Source of the DNA: a virus | Virus record (IMG/VR): IMGVR_UViG_3300010373_000070 | Span: 1-43,938 of that record | Length of the DNA: 43,938 nt | Direction: 5' to 3' (one strand) | Part shown: positions 24,514 through 33,499 of the stretch, one piece after another | Layout of the letters: the number at the start of each line of letters is the position of its first letter | Numbering within the stretch: position 1 is the first letter of the stretch | Made by a program: the position numbers and the translations under genes | The notes under the pieces: generated by a model | Databases searched by the model: none | Told to the model about the DNA's origin: nothing | What the model saw: only the letters and a program-made list of their open reading frames with translations

Positions 24514-25637
24514 TGGCGACGAAGGCTGACAGAGATCAAATCAACGAAGAAAACGATGTTGTTCGGGAGATCCTGCGCAGCCGTTCGCAAACCATCGTCG
24601 AGCAAGACAACAAGTACAAGGCACGCGCAGTCACAACCGTGGCTGCTCGCGAGTCGATGTTCCTTGAAGATCTGACCGACGCCCTCAAGAAGGTATTCGA
24701 AAAGAAGCTTCCTGTTCCGCGCGCACAAGTCGCGCCGAAGGGCAAGACGAAGCGCATCGTCAACCTGATGATCTCTGATACGCACTACGGTGCGCGTCTC
24801 GATGCAAAGGAAGTCGGGCGTACGTACGGTCCAGTCGAGGAAGCTCGTCGTACCGCAGCGATCGTCAAGCAGGCTGCTGACTACAAGCGTCAGTATCGCG
24901 ATGAGACCGAGCTGTATGTTCACCTCATTGGCGACATCATCCAGGGCCAGCTTCACGACATGCGTGACGGCGCTCCTCTGGCGGAACAGGTTGCAACGAC
25001 TCTGCGCGTTCTCGTGCAGGCATTCATCTACCTCGCAAACGAGTTTCCAAAGGGCGTGAAGATTTTCTGCTCGACTGGTAACCACGGACGTCGCGGCGAT
25101 CGTCACAAGGACCGCGCTGTCCACCAGAAGTGGGACTCGATCGAGATGATGGTGTTCGTTGCTCTGCGTGAAGCGCTGCGTACGTACAAGAATGTCGAAT
25201 TCGTCATTCCTCTGACGCCGCACTACACGTGGAAGGCATTCGACCAGCAAGGCTTCGCTACTCACGGCGACACCGTCCTCAATCCCGGCTTCCCGAACAA
25301 GGCTATCCAGGTTGAAACGGTCACGCGTCAGATCAACTCGATCAACGCCGCTGCCGGCAAGACTGGCGAAGAGTATGCGCTCTTCATCGTAGGTCACGTA
25401 CACACGGGCTCGCAAACGTATCTCGCAAGCGGCTCAGTGTTCATGACCAACGGTTGCCTAATCCCTCCTGACTCGTACGCTGTTTCGATTGGTATCTTCG
25501 AGACTGCCTGTGGTCAGTGGATTTGGGAATCGGTTCCGGGTCACATCGTTGGCGACTCACGCTTCGTGATCGTCGATGAGAAGACCGACGCAGACGAATC
25601 TCTCGATTCGATTGTGGCTCCGTTCGAAGGAATCTAA
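24513..25637 (+). CDS. Calcineurin-like metallophosphoesterase
   Basis: 374 residues. After an N-terminal helical extension of about 80 residues, the metal motifs appear in order: MISDTHYGARLD, HLIGDIIQGQ, STGNHGRRGD, THGDTV and IVGHVHTGSQ. GNHG replaces the usual GNHD, a change seen in some phage members. It is a second phosphoesterase, distinct from the SbcD-like protein at 8384, and has no ATPase partner beside it. The substrate could be DNA ends, a nucleotide or a phosphoprotein. It sits in an operon of TAATG-coupled genes. Confidence 0.7.
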   Translation: MATKADRDQINEENDVVREILRSRSQTIVEQDNKYKARAVTTVAARESMFLEDLTDALKKVFEKKLPVPRAQVAPKGKTKRIVNLMISDTHYGARLDAKEVGRTYGPVEEARRTAAIVKQAADYKRQYRDETELYVHLIGDIIQGQLHDMRDGAPLAEQVATTLRVLVQAFIYLANEFPKGVKIFCSTGNHGRRGDRHKDRAVHQKWDSIEMMVFVALREALRTYKNVEFVIPLTPHYTWKAFDQQGFATHGDTVLNPGFPNKAIQVETVTRQINSINAAAGKTGEEYALFIVGHVHTGSQTYLASGSVFMTNGCLIPPDSYAVSIGIFETACGQWIWESVPGHIVGDSRFVIVDEKTDADESLDSIVAPFEGI

Positions 25638-26035
25638 TGCCTGTAGCCACCGAAGTGGACGATCTGGAGCGTCAGATCGTTCGCCTCGAAGAAGAAATCC
25701 GTCGTCGTAAGACGAAGGTTATTCAACTCAGCAACGATATCGAGGAAGCTCACGAGTACGTCGAACGTTGCAAGGCGAGCGCTGATCTCTGTAAAGAGAA
25801 TCTGAAGAAGCTCAAGTCAGAATCGTTGGTGTCACTCGAAGATTTTCGCGACATGCAGAAGCTCTACGAGGACAACATGGATCTGATGATTCAGCACAAG
25901 GCGATCGCTTCCAACAAGATACACGAACGTACGGCTCTTTTGAAAGAGCAGATCCCGTTCCTTGAATCATCACTAAGCGAATGCAAGTGCAAGTTGAGCA
26001 AGTGGGGGCAAGTTGTTCCCTTCAAAATGCGATAA
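25637..26035 (+). CDS. Coiled-coil protein
   Basis: 132 residues, almost entirely predicted coiled coil from its heptad pattern (residues 7-70 and 80-120), with a few Cys residues and a basic end. A GAAGGA sequence precedes the start, which overlaps the preceding stop by TAATG. No family is recognised. It may pair with one of the other small coiled-coil proteins in this stretch. Confidence 0.5.
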   Translation: MPVATEVDDLERQIVRLEEEIRRRKTKVIQLSNDIEEAHEYVERCKASADLCKENLKKLKSESLVSLEDFRDMQKLYEDNMDLMIQHKAIASNKIHERTALLKEQIPFLESSLSECKCKLSKWGQVVPFKMR

Positions 26036-26256
26036 TGACCCCGGAAGAAATGAAGCATATGATTGAGACCGATCCTGATTACATCGCCAGCAAGCGATAC
26101 GGGTATTCTCTCAACACGCTCCTGGAGCGCTACCCTGATGGGTGCCCGGATCGCATTATAGCGAATGTTCTTCAGATGAGCGAAGAGGAAGTGGAGACCG
26201 CCTACCAAGGGATCGTCCGCAAGCTCCGCTCATTGATGAAGGTCGATTCGCTATAA
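26035..26256 (+). CDS. Small helix-turn-helix protein resembling sigma region 4
   Basis: 73 residues from the ATG at 26035, which overlaps the preceding stop (TAATG). The second half, DRIIANVLQMSEEEVETAYQ followed by IVRKLRSLMK, has the spacing of a sigma-factor region 4 helix-turn-helix (IA..L..S...V......RKLR). Residues 1-35 are helical. Because the phage sigma factor at 9739 lacks this region, I suggest this protein could act as a separate region-4 or flap-binding partner, like T4 gp33. That is inference; it may simply be a small DNA-binding regulator. The next promoter motif overlaps its last codons. Confidence 0.4.
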   Translation: MTPEEMKHMIETDPDYIASKRYGYSLNTLLERYPDGCPDRIIANVLQMSEEEVETAYQGIVRKLRSLMKVDSL

Positions 26257-26257
26257 G
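26247..26257 (+). promoter_or_regulatory. Phage promoter motif TTCGCTATAAG
   Basis: An exact copy that overlaps the end of the preceding gene. The leader to the ATG at 26283 is 25 nt and carries a strong AGGAGG Shine-Dalgarno sequence at 26271-26276. Confidence 0.75.
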
Positions 26258-26282
26258 GGCTACGAGACCCAGGAGGAGCCCA

Positions 26283-26504
26283 ATGGCCGAGAAGGATTCG
26301 AACCGTCCGTACACGATGGACGATCTCCGTACCGCCGTTCATGAGCTGGATTATGCACGTGGCCAGCTCGAAGACACCCGCAAGACCCTGAAGCGCAATC
26401 GCGACGCTGTGAAGTCCTTCGAGAAGGAAGAGCAGGAGCGCGAAGCTGAGGTTGCTCGCCGCGAGAACGCGGTGAAGAAGATCGCAGGGCATCTGGAAAA
26501 GTAA
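26283..26504 (+). CDS. Small coiled-coil protein
   Basis: 73 residues, nearly all charged helix with coiled-coil character from about residue 13 to the end. The start is fixed by AGGAGG 6 nt upstream of the ATG and by the promoter before it; the open frame upstream is not used. It overlaps the next gene by TAATG. A high share of Glu, Lys and Arg and the lack of a hydrophobic core suggest that it works as an oligomer or partner. Confidence 0.55.
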   Translation: MAEKDSNRPYTMDDLRTAVHELDYARGQLEDTRKTLKRNRDAVKSFEKEEQEREAEVARRENAVKKIAGHLEK

Positions 26505-26800
26505 TGCAAGAAATCCAAGAAAACCTCACCGCTCTCGGAATGCTCGATCAAAAGCTCGTTAAGAGCATCGTAGAACCGGAGCTTGAAATCGTTTCACAGA
26601 TCATTTCTCCCGAAGATGCGGAGCTGATGATTGATCCAAAGCGTTCGTGCAAGCACTGCTACGGACGTGGCTACCAGCTCTGGTTGGAAGGCGATGGTTA
26701 CACCGTCAATGCCGACGGTGAGCGCGTCAAGAGCCTCAAGCGCATCTCCCGCCCCTGTGCCTGCGTGTTCCGCGGCGCCAAGTTCCGTCTCAAGAAGTAA
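26504..26800 (+). CDS. Small zinc-binding protein with DnaJ-like CxxC motif
   Basis: 98 residues. A CKHCYGRGY sequence near residue 49 matches the CxxCxGxG repeat of DnaJ-type zinc fingers, and a later PCACV supplies two more Cys. The N-terminal half is helical. A single such site could bind zinc and protein partners, perhaps unfolded ones, but there is no J domain. It overlaps both neighbours by TAATG. Confidence 0.5.
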   Translation: MQEIQENLTALGMLDQKLVKSIVEPELEIVSQIISPEDAELMIDPKRSCKHCYGRGYQLWLEGDGYTVNADGERVKSLKRISRPCACVFRGAKFRLKK

Positions 26801-27096
26801 TGGCTGACTGCAAGCACCCGCACCTCACCTTCGAAGATGGTGAGCTATACCTCCGTTGCATCGACTGCGATCACTATTGGGGCAACATGACCCAAAAGGG
26901 TGGCCAGCTCGACTACACCGCACAGGGACGCAACGCGATCTCGATCGACAAGACTCGCCATAGTAAGTGGATGCTTCCTCGCGACAAGAAGGAAGCGAAG
27001 CCAGTTAAGAAGTCCGTAGATCACTTCGGCCGGAAGATCTGCACGCACTGTGGCCATCCTGAAAACAGCGCCACCTGTCAGAAGTCGCACCCGTAA
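26800..27096 (+). CDS. Small zinc-ribbon protein
   Basis: 98 residues with two Cys/His clusters: CKHPH with CIDC near the N-terminus (residues 4-23) and CTHCGHP with a further Cys near 82-93. The middle is basic. It is probably a structural zinc protein binding nucleic acid or protein; no family is assigned. It ends just before the promoter of the polymerase gene. Confidence 0.5.
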   Translation: MADCKHPHLTFEDGELYLRCIDCDHYWGNMTQKGGQLDYTAQGRNAISIDKTRHSKWMLPRDKKEAKPVKKSVDHFGRKICTHCGHPENSATCQKSHP

Positions 27097-27098
27097 GT

Positions 27099-27109
27099 TT
27101 CGCTATAAG
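27099..27109 (+). promoter_or_regulatory. Phage promoter motif TTCGCTATAAG, polymerase
   Basis: An exact copy, 10 nt before the ATG of the polymerase gene. The sequence AGAGCTGT follows the motif here and at 19106. No Shine-Dalgarno sequence is visible. Confidence 0.78.
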
Positions 27110-27119
27110 AGAGCTGTTA

Positions 27120-30100
27120 ATGGCTCTCAAGAACTTCGCCACCTGTCACTGCCATCCGCAGTCTCTCGACTCAGCGTCAACTCCCGAAGCCTTCGCCAAG
27201 CGTGAAGTAGAACTAGGGACTGGCGTCATCACCGTGACTGATCACGGTTCGCTGGCAGCTTGCCGCACCGTCTACGATCTGGCAAAGAAGCACAAGCTGA
27301 TCCCGGTTCTCGGTCTGGAAGGCTACTTCCGTGACGACGATTGCGGCATCTTGCGCGACGCTGGCATTCCTAAGAATGCCGACGGGAAGTACCTCGACTA
27401 CTTCAAGTACGCTCACTTCTGCACGCACTTCATGGATCAGGCCGCATATGAATGCGGTGTCCGTCTGATCTCGAAGGCTCCGATTGAACGCCACGGTCAA
27501 GAGACCAAGCCGCTGTTCAATTGGCAGAATCTCGAAGAGCTTGCATCACACAACGTCACGATGACGACGGGATGCCTCATCGGCATGGTCCAACGTCACT
27601 TGCTCGATAACAACGACCCGCAAATGGCCGTGAAGTATTTCGAGCGTCTCGTTTCTATCTTCGGAAAAGATCGTCTCTTCGTCGAAGTGTTCCCTCACAT
27701 CTGCGACCGTAACTGGGTCAAGGGAATCTTCGTCGAGCTGCAAGAAGGCGACAAGATCGTCAAGCTCAAGTTCCACGACGGTAAGAAGCTCAAGACCAAC
27801 GAAGGCGAAATCATCGCCGACGATCTAGCGAAGGCTTGGCTGCGCAAGGCAAACAAGCACGACACGCTCTGCGCTGTGAAGGACTACAACACGTGGAACG
27901 ATCGCAACCCGACCAAGATCCTCTCGGTCAAGAAAGTTGAAGACTTCCTCGTGAACGAGTGCCGTCCGTGGGCTCCCGACGGCGACGTGCAGAAGGGCTG
28001 CAATGAATTCGTCATGCGCCTCGCTGCCAAGTACAAGGTACCGATCCTCATCGCCGACGACTCTCACTTCGCTCATGCGGATGAGAAGCCGGTGCAGGAC
28101 GTTCGCCTCATGGCTTCGGGCGGCTCATGGAGATTCTACGGTTCGTACCATCGTCAGTCGTCTGAAGAGGCATTCGCCTACTTCAAGAACAAGCTCGGCG
28201 TCGAGCAGAAGCAATTCGAAGAATGGGTCGACAACAGCTACGCATGGGCTGAGCGATTCAAGGGTTTCAAGTTCGAAACGAAGCCGTCACTGCCGACCAA
28301 GTTCTTCCCGCAAGACACCCTTCGTCACACTCTCGACCTTATCAAGAAGCATGGTCGTATGGATTGGAAGGACAAGCGAGCTGTCGCGCGTCTGGAGGAA
28401 GAGATCAACCTCCTCCACAAGAACGGCACGATCGACTTGCTGCCTTACTTCTTCATCGATGAAGAAGTTTGCTGGGAATACACCAAGGCTGGTCTACTCA
28501 CTGGTCCTGGTCGTGGTTCTGCTGCCGGTGTTCGTCTAGCTTACCTGCTGGGCATCACACACGCAGATCCGTTCGATTATGGTCTGTCGCTCGAACGATT
28601 CATCACTCAAGATCGTATTGCCTCGGGCGCGCTTCCTGATATCGACCAAGACTTGCCGAACCGCGAGCTGCTCGTCGCCGACAAGGTTGGCTACCTGCAC
28701 AAGCGCTATGGCGATCACTTCGCTCAGATCTCTGTCGACACGACGCTGAAGCTCAAGTCGGCCATGAAGGACGTTTGCCGCGTTCTCGCCGGCCAAGTGT
28801 TGCCTGAGATCGATGCGATTACTCGTCGCCTGCCAGATCCGCCGCAGGGTGTGTCCGACCACAACTTCGTGTTCGGCTACACCGACTCAGGTAACTGGCA
28901 TCCAGGCATCATTGAATTCAACAAGGACTTGCAGGACTACATCACGAAGTATCCCAAGCACTGGGATGTCGTTCGTCGTGCTCTTGGTCTCGCACGTCAG
29001 AAGTCACGTCACGCTTGCGGCTTCGTCATCGCCAATCGTCCGATCTGGGAATTCATTCCTACGACGGTCATCAGCGACACGATCTGCACGGCGTACACGC
29101 CGGCCAGCGTCGAAGCTGTCGGTGGCGTCAAGATGGACTTCCTCGTCATCAACTCGCTGAACGACATCAGCAACGCGATCAAGCTCATTCAGAATCGCTA
29201 CGGCACTCCTCCTGAGGAGGGCATGAAGCTCGATGGCAAGTGGGTGCCTCAGTGCCGCCTCATCAAGCATGGTGAGAATTTCCAGGACATCTGGAAGCTG
29301 CCCGAGGACCAGAAGGTGTTCAAAGATGTCTCGCTCGGCAAGACTGAGACGGTATTCCAATTCAACACTCCGGGCGCAGTGCAGTGGCTTCGTCAATTCG
29401 CATTCCGCAAGGGTGGTGATCGCTTCGCTATCGATTCAATCGAAGCGATGGCAGCCTTCACCGCTCTCGATCGTCCCGGTCCGCTCGACATGGAAGTTGA
29501 GTCAGGTGAAGGCGGCAAGAAGCACAACCTGCTAGTCGAGTACGCTCGTCGCGCTCGCAATGCTGAGCCGTCGCCAGAGATCTTCACCTTCTTCAATCAG
29601 CTCTTCCCAGAGACGTACGGCGTCATGGTGTATCAGGAGCAGTTGCAGAAGGCGTATCAGTACCTCACTGACTGCGGCGGTCCTGAAGCAGAAGAGTTTC
29701 GTCGCAACGTCGCCAAGAAGAAGATGGAGAAGGTGCTCGCAGCCTACCCAGCATTCAAAGAGCGCGCATCAGCGAAGCTCGGTGGTGAGGAATATGCCGA
29801 TAAGTGCTGGGAATTCTTCAAGACTTGGGGTCAATACGGCTTCAATAAATCACATGCTGTGTGTTATTCGATTATCGCGTACGCATGTGCCTATCTAAAG
29901 CACCACTATCCACTCGAATGGTGGACGGCTGTTCTTCGCAACGCCGACAAAGACGAGATCAACAGCGTGTTCTGGCGTCACTGCGGACACCTGATCAACC
30001 TGCCTGACGTTACGAAGTCGCACGACATGTTCGACATCGTAGACGACAAGATCCAGGCACCGCTCTCTCTTTTGCACGGCATCGGCGAGAAGGCTCACAA

Positions 30101-30974
30101 GCAGCTCGTTGACGGTCGCCCGTACAAGGACATCGACGACTTCTGTGATCGCATACAAGCCTTCAAGGAAAAGGGTGCAACCTTCACGACGAAGTTTGAA
30201 GAGAAGAAGCGCACGAATCGTAAGACGAAGGAAGTCACGATTGAGACGGTCGAAGTGGTGAAGAAGAAACTCGCCACGTCTGCACTCAACCGCGGTGTCG
30301 TCTATACGCTCATCGTCTCGGGTGCAATGGATAGCCTGTTCCCCGACGATGCGACAACACTTGATATGCTCATGAAGTATGAAGAGTCGACCGCACGTGC
30401 GTCAGGCAAGAAGCAGCAGCCGGTGAAAGAGAAGTACATCACGATCAATCAGATCGTTCGTCACCAGATGCGCAAGGCGATCTTGCCGGCGTACTCAAAG
30501 CCGCTGTTGCCCGTCCTCCAGAGTATGGAGGTCCCTGACATCGTGCAGAATGGCAACCGTGCTCTCTACCGCTGGAAGGAATTCGTTCCCTTCGCTACGG
30601 CGAAGGATGTGGAGCGCATCGAGACTATCTCACCGTTTCCTGAGGAGCCGCTGAAGGTCGCTGTGGCCTGCTACGTTGACGATGTCCGTCCGTTTAGCTG
30701 GTCGCGCAAGGATGACTCCGGCAAGCATGTCGGCACTAGTCACGCGATCGAGCTGAACCTGGACGTTGACGGCGCGCGAATGAAGTTTGTGAAGTGGGGC
30801 AACCGAGAAAACGGCATGCTGCCGACTAAATGGATGCACGCGAATGAATTTAAAGGTTCAATCGCAGTAGCAATCATTACTAAGTACAGGGAAAACAAGC
30901 CGTTTGCCCTAGAAGACATAATTGTTGTCGCCCCAGCATTGGTCGATGACAAAGAGGAATCAAGTAAGGACTAA
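27120..30974 (+). CDS. dnaE: DNA polymerase III alpha subunit-like (C-family replicative polymerase)
   Basis: 1284 residues, near the usual length for DnaE. An N-terminal PHP domain begins with TCHCHPQSLDSAS and VTDHGSLA. In the palm and finger parts: GPGRGSAAGVRLAYLLGIT, PDIDQDLPNR with two catalytic Asp, VKMDFLVINSLND with the third, FQFNTPGA, DRPGPLD, VMVYQEQLQKAYQYL and YGFNKSHAVCYS. All catalytic acids are present, so the enzyme should be active. No separate proofreading exonuclease is seen in this window; the PHP domain has lost some canonical His residues. It is the first gene of the replication operon ending at the terminator at 32835. Confidence 0.92.
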   Translation: MALKNFATCHCHPQSLDSASTPEAFAKREVELGTGVITVTDHGSLAACRTVYDLAKKHKLIPVLGLEGYFRDDDCGILRDAGIPKNADGKYLDYFKYAHFCTHFMDQAAYECGVRLISKAPIERHGQETKPLFNWQNLEELASHNVTMTTGCLIGMVQRHLLDNNDPQMAVKYFERLVSIFGKDRLFVEVFPHICDRNWVKGIFVELQEGDKIVKLKFHDGKKLKTNEGEIIADDLAKAWLRKANKHDTLCAVKDYNTWNDRNPTKILSVKKVEDFLVNECRPWAPDGDVQKGCNEFVMRLAAKYKVPILIADDSHFAHADEKPVQDVRLMASGGSWRFYGSYHRQSSEEAFAYFKNKLGVEQKQFEEWVDNSYAWAERFKGFKFETKPSLPTKFFPQDTLRHTLDLIKKHGRMDWKDKRAVARLEEEINLLHKNGTIDLLPYFFIDEEVCWEYTKAGLLTGPGRGSAAGVRLAYLLGITHADPFDYGLSLERFITQDRIASGALPDIDQDLPNRELLVADKVGYLHKRYGDHFAQISVDTTLKLKSAMKDVCRVLAGQVLPEIDAITRRLPDPPQGVSDHNFVFGYTDSGNWHPGIIEFNKDLQDYITKYPKHWDVVRRALGLARQKSRHACGFVIANRPIWEFIPTTVISDTICTAYTPASVEAVGGVKMDFLVINSLNDISNAIKLIQNRYGTPPEEGMKLDGKWVPQCRLIKHGENFQDIWKLPEDQKVFKDVSLGKTETVFQFNTPGAVQWLRQFAFRKGGDRFAIDSIEAMAAFTALDRPGPLDMEVESGEGGKKHNLLVEYARRARNAEPSPEIFTFFNQLFPETYGVMVYQEQLQKAYQYLTDCGGPEAEEFRRNVAKKKMEKVLAAYPAFKERASAKLGGEEYADKCWEFFKTWGQYGFNKSHAVCYSIIAYACAYLKHHYPLEWWTAVLRNADKDEINSVFWRHCGHLINLPDVTKSHDMFDIVDDKIQAPLSLLHGIGEKAHKQLVDGRPYKDIDDFCDRIQAFKEKGATFTTKFEEKKRTNRKTKEVTIETVEVVKKKLATSALNRGVVYTLIVSGAMDSLFPDDATTLDMLMKYEESTARASGKKQQPVKEKYITINQIVRHQMRKAILPAYSKPLLPVLQSMEVPDIVQNGNRALYRWKEFVPFATAKDVERIETISPFPEEPLKVAVACYVDDVRPFSWSRKDDSGKHVGTSHAIELNLDVDGARMKFVKWGNRENGMLPTKWMHANEFKGSIAVAIITKYRENKPFALEDIIVVAPALVDDKEESSKD

Positions 30975-30975
30975 A

Positions 30976-31713
30976 ATGGATCTAGAAACAATTCTCAAGA
31001 ATCTCGACGACGCAGAACGTATGGCTGCGATCGATCCGAACGAGCCGCAGTACACCAAGACGCGCGCTGGTATCGAGACTGCAATCAAGGGCGCGAAGGA
31101 TCGCGTTCAGAAGCTCAAGGGCGATTACGCAACTACCGTTCAAGCAAACGGAGTAGCAATCTTCCTCCACGGCCCGGAAGGTAAGGTCCAGGAATTCACG
31201 ACTCTCGTGAGGGATCTGGGCGAGGCAGTTGTCATCGACGCTGCTGAGCTGTACACGCAGCGCTTCCTGCCGGTCCTCGAAGGTTCTCTCGGCCCTAAGC
31301 GCGAGTGGAATTCGACTCAGGCGGCGATCATGCATCGCCTTCTCGCAGAGGTAGGCAAGGAACTAAAGGTGTTCATGACGCGCGCTATGCGCCTCCCGGC
31401 AACGATGACGTTGCCCGAGAAGTCAGACACCCTCAACTTCATCCGTAACACGATCCGCGAAGAGCTGGGCGATGACTTCAATGCTCAGTACCTCCGCAAC
31501 GCTGTTGCTCGTGAAGGGCTAAAGATTCGCTATATGGGTGCTGTAGCTCCGGTGATCGTAGTGAATGCAACCCCGGAAGAGGCAATCGGCCTCGGCCAAC
31601 TCTTTGGTCGTGGTAAGGCGACCGTAACGATCACAGACGAAGACACTGTCAACGAGGAATTCATCAAGGCAACATTCAAGTCAGTACAAAAGCAAATCAA
31701 GAACAAGAAGTAA
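30976..31713 (+). CDS. Hypothetical protein downstream of the polymerase
   Basis: 245 residues from the ATG at 30976, which follows an AAGGA site. It begins with a coiled-coil-like helix (residues 1-45) and later has a mixed domain (about 150-240) with VAPVIVVNATPEEAIGLGQL. No family is recognised. Its place between the DNA polymerase and the SSB-like protein suggests a replication accessory, perhaps a clamp-loader or SSB partner, but no ATP-binding motif is seen. Confidence 0.5.
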   Translation: MDLETILKNLDDAERMAAIDPNEPQYTKTRAGIETAIKGAKDRVQKLKGDYATTVQANGVAIFLHGPEGKVQEFTTLVRDLGEAVVIDAAELYTQRFLPVLEGSLGPKREWNSTQAAIMHRLLAEVGKELKVFMTRAMRLPATMTLPEKSDTLNFIRNTIREELGDDFNAQYLRNAVAREGLKIRYMGAVAPVIVVNATPEEAIGLGQLFGRGKATVTITDEDTVNEEFIKATFKSVQKQIKNKK

Positions 31714-31759
31714 TTTCGTTTCACTCATTCAATTAAAGTAACTCGTAGGAATAATAATC

Positions 31760-32827
31760 ATGGCATTTGGTACACCTCAATACGGCAACACGGAAATGGT
31801 CTTTTACAAGAATTGGAAGCTCAAGGCTCCCGATGCTTCAAAGGGCGAGACTGTTTTCGTTCTTCCTGATCTCCGTCTCCTCCCTCCGATGCACTCACTC
31901 GCCGAAAAGGGCAAGTGGGCAATGTATCACGGTCAGCACTTCGGCTACGCCGGCAACGGCAAGGAACCGGGTAAGCCCCGTCAGCGTCCGTTCGCCTGCA
32001 TTCAGCAGAGCGATTTCCGTACGAAGATCGTCACCGTCTCTTGCGATGCTTGCGACGTAATCGACGAGAAGCGTGCAGAGCGTGAAGCTCGTGAAGCTGA
32101 GTACAAGGCTTCGGGTAAGAGCGATCAGGAGATTCGTGAGCTGCTCGAACCGCTCACGGGCTGGCTCAAGAAGCATAACTGCGATCGCAAGTGGCACATC
32201 AATGTGATGTCGCGCGCTGGCGAATTCGGTGTGCTCCAGATCTCGCACACGCTCAAGAAGCTCCTGGACGTCAAGATCGAAGAAGTGCGCAAGCGCAAGC
32301 TCGATCCGATGGCCCCGGATCAGGGTGTGTGGTTCCGCTTCTCGCGCATGGGCAAGTTCCCGGTCCAGGATTCAGTCGAATTCGTGATGACTGGAGACGA
32401 CGAGGCAGGATGGAAGATCGAGAAGGCTCCTCTCTCGGACACTCAGTGTGAAACCGCTGAGAAGGTCTGCCCGGATCTCGCGACTGGCGTCGTGAAGACT
32501 CTCTCGGCAGCTCAGATCGCTCAGCTCGTTTCGTGCTCGGGCGACCCTGATGAAGTCGATCGCATCTGGCAGCTCGGCAGCAAGACTGCTGAGAAGAGCC
32601 CGGTGACTCGTACTGCTCCTCCGGCTGTGAAGCCGGCCGCTTCTCCGAAGACGGCAGAGCAGACCGAGATCGAGAAGCTTCGCGCTCAGCTCGCGCAGCT
32701 CGAAGCCGCAAAGGCCGCTGCTCCGGCAACGCCTCCGACGACAGCTCCGGTTGTCGAAACTGGTGGTGACGACAGCGATCTCAGCGACGAAGAATTCTAC
32801 GCGAAGTTCGGTTCGAAGCCGGCCTAA
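31760..32827 (+). CDS. Probable single-stranded DNA-binding protein, T4 gp32-like
   Basis: 355 residues. The first 220 form one compact domain with aromatic residues and Cys (for example CDACDVIDE, and GVWFRFSRMGKFPV near 190), and the last 35 are strongly acidic and end DDSDLSDEEFYAKF. A folded core followed by a Pro/Ala-rich linker and an acidic tip is the gp32/SSB layout, where the tip recruits replication proteins. Sequence identity to gp32 cannot be claimed. It is followed by a strong terminator, as expected for a highly expressed gene, and lies between the polymerase and recombinase genes. Confidence 0.55.
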   Translation: MAFGTPQYGNTEMVFYKNWKLKAPDASKGETVFVLPDLRLLPPMHSLAEKGKWAMYHGQHFGYAGNGKEPGKPRQRPFACIQQSDFRTKIVTVSCDACDVIDEKRAEREAREAEYKASGKSDQEIRELLEPLTGWLKKHNCDRKWHINVMSRAGEFGVLQISHTLKKLLDVKIEEVRKRKLDPMAPDQGVWFRFSRMGKFPVQDSVEFVMTGDDEAGWKIEKAPLSDTQCETAEKVCPDLATGVVKTLSAAQIAQLVSCSGDPDEVDRIWQLGSKTAEKSPVTRTAPPAVKPAASPKTAEQTEIEKLRAQLAQLEAAKAAAPATPPTTAPVVETGGDDSDLSDEEFYAKFGSKPA

Positions 32828-32834
32828 CAACCTC

Positions 32835-32867
32835 GGGCCCGGCGTGTAAACGCCGGGCCCTTTTCTT
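32835..32867 (+). terminator. Rho-independent terminator
   Basis: A perfect 10-bp GC stem, GGGCCCGGCG (32835-32844) with CGCCGGGCCC (32851-32860), a 6-nt loop TGTAAA and the tail TTTTCTT. It lies immediately after the SSB-like gene and should end the polymerase operon efficiently. Confidence 0.92.
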
Positions 32868-32876
32868 ATCTACATC

Positions 32877-33476
32877 ATGAGCGATCTAATCAGAGAGGCC
32901 GATCAGGTCATCGTCTGCCCGCGTGCAGGCACAAGCGTCGACGCTATCACCATCGATCTGAAGAAGGTGTTGGAAGCTGAGCAGCGTTTGATTGAAGTGC
33001 AAGCCGTGACTCCCGGTAAGGCGAGCGAGCTATGCACCGTGTTCACTATTAGCTGGCGCGATCTGCACCACAACATCTGCGCACTCGAAGCTGAAAAGGT
33101 CGAAGCACAGAAGGTCGTCGATCGTCGTAAGGCAGTCATTACCCTCGAAGTGATGCCAGAGCTTTTGAAGAGCAAGGGCATCTCCTCGAACAAGGAAACG
33201 CGTGAAGCTGTGCTCGCACTCGACACCGAGCTGACAGCAGCTCAGGACGTTGTAGACAAGATCACTGCCGTCGTTGAATTGCTGAAGGGCAAGCTCAAGG
33301 CGTTCGAGTGGTCTTACAACACCGTCAAGAAGATCATGGGATCGAGCGAGGCATACAATTATCTCGGCGGTACCAGCACTGTCACCAAGCTCGACGGTAG
33401 CGAAGAATCTCCGTCGCCGGTACAGACTACCGCTCCTGGTTCAGCTCGTTCTCGCTTCGGCACACCCAAATATTAG
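32877..33476 (+). CDS. Hypothetical helical protein beside the recombinase
   Basis: 199 residues, mostly helical with coiled-coil character (about 25-150) and a Ser/Thr/Pro-rich tail. It lies 10 nt after the terminator and just before the recombinase promoter; no promoter motif is seen upstream, so it depends on read-through or an unseen promoter. A role as a recombination mediator would fit the location, but nothing in the sequence proves it. Confidence 0.5.
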   Translation: MSDLIREADQVIVCPRAGTSVDAITIDLKKVLEAEQRLIEVQAVTPGKASELCTVFTISWRDLHHNICALEAEKVEAQKVVDRRKAVITLEVMPELLKSKGISSNKETREAVLALDTELTAAQDVVDKITAVVELLKGKLKAFEWSYNTVKKIMGSSEAYNYLGGTSTVTKLDGSEESPSPVQTTAPGSARSRFGTPKY

Positions 33477-33479
33477 TCA

Positions 33480-33490
33480 TCCGCTATAAG
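33480..33490 (+). promoter_or_regulatory. Phage promoter motif TCCGCTATAAG, recombinase
   Basis: An exact copy two bases after a TAG stop, 9 nt before the ATG of the recombinase gene. No ribosome-binding site lies between. Confidence 0.78.
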
Positions 33491-33499
33491 GCAACTGTA

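Noticed and set aside
24360-25415. A long minus-strand frame opposite the metallophosphoesterase gene
   Set aside because: It is antisense to a gene with clear metal-binding motifs and has no start signals.
26155-26165. TTCGCTATAAT on the minus strand
   Set aside because: It lies antisense within the small helix-turn-helix gene, with no minus-strand gene following it.
31526-31536. TTCGCTATATG, identical to the variant promoter at 36814
   Set aside because: It lies inside the coding region of the gene at 30976 with no gene starting just downstream, so it is probably a chance match.
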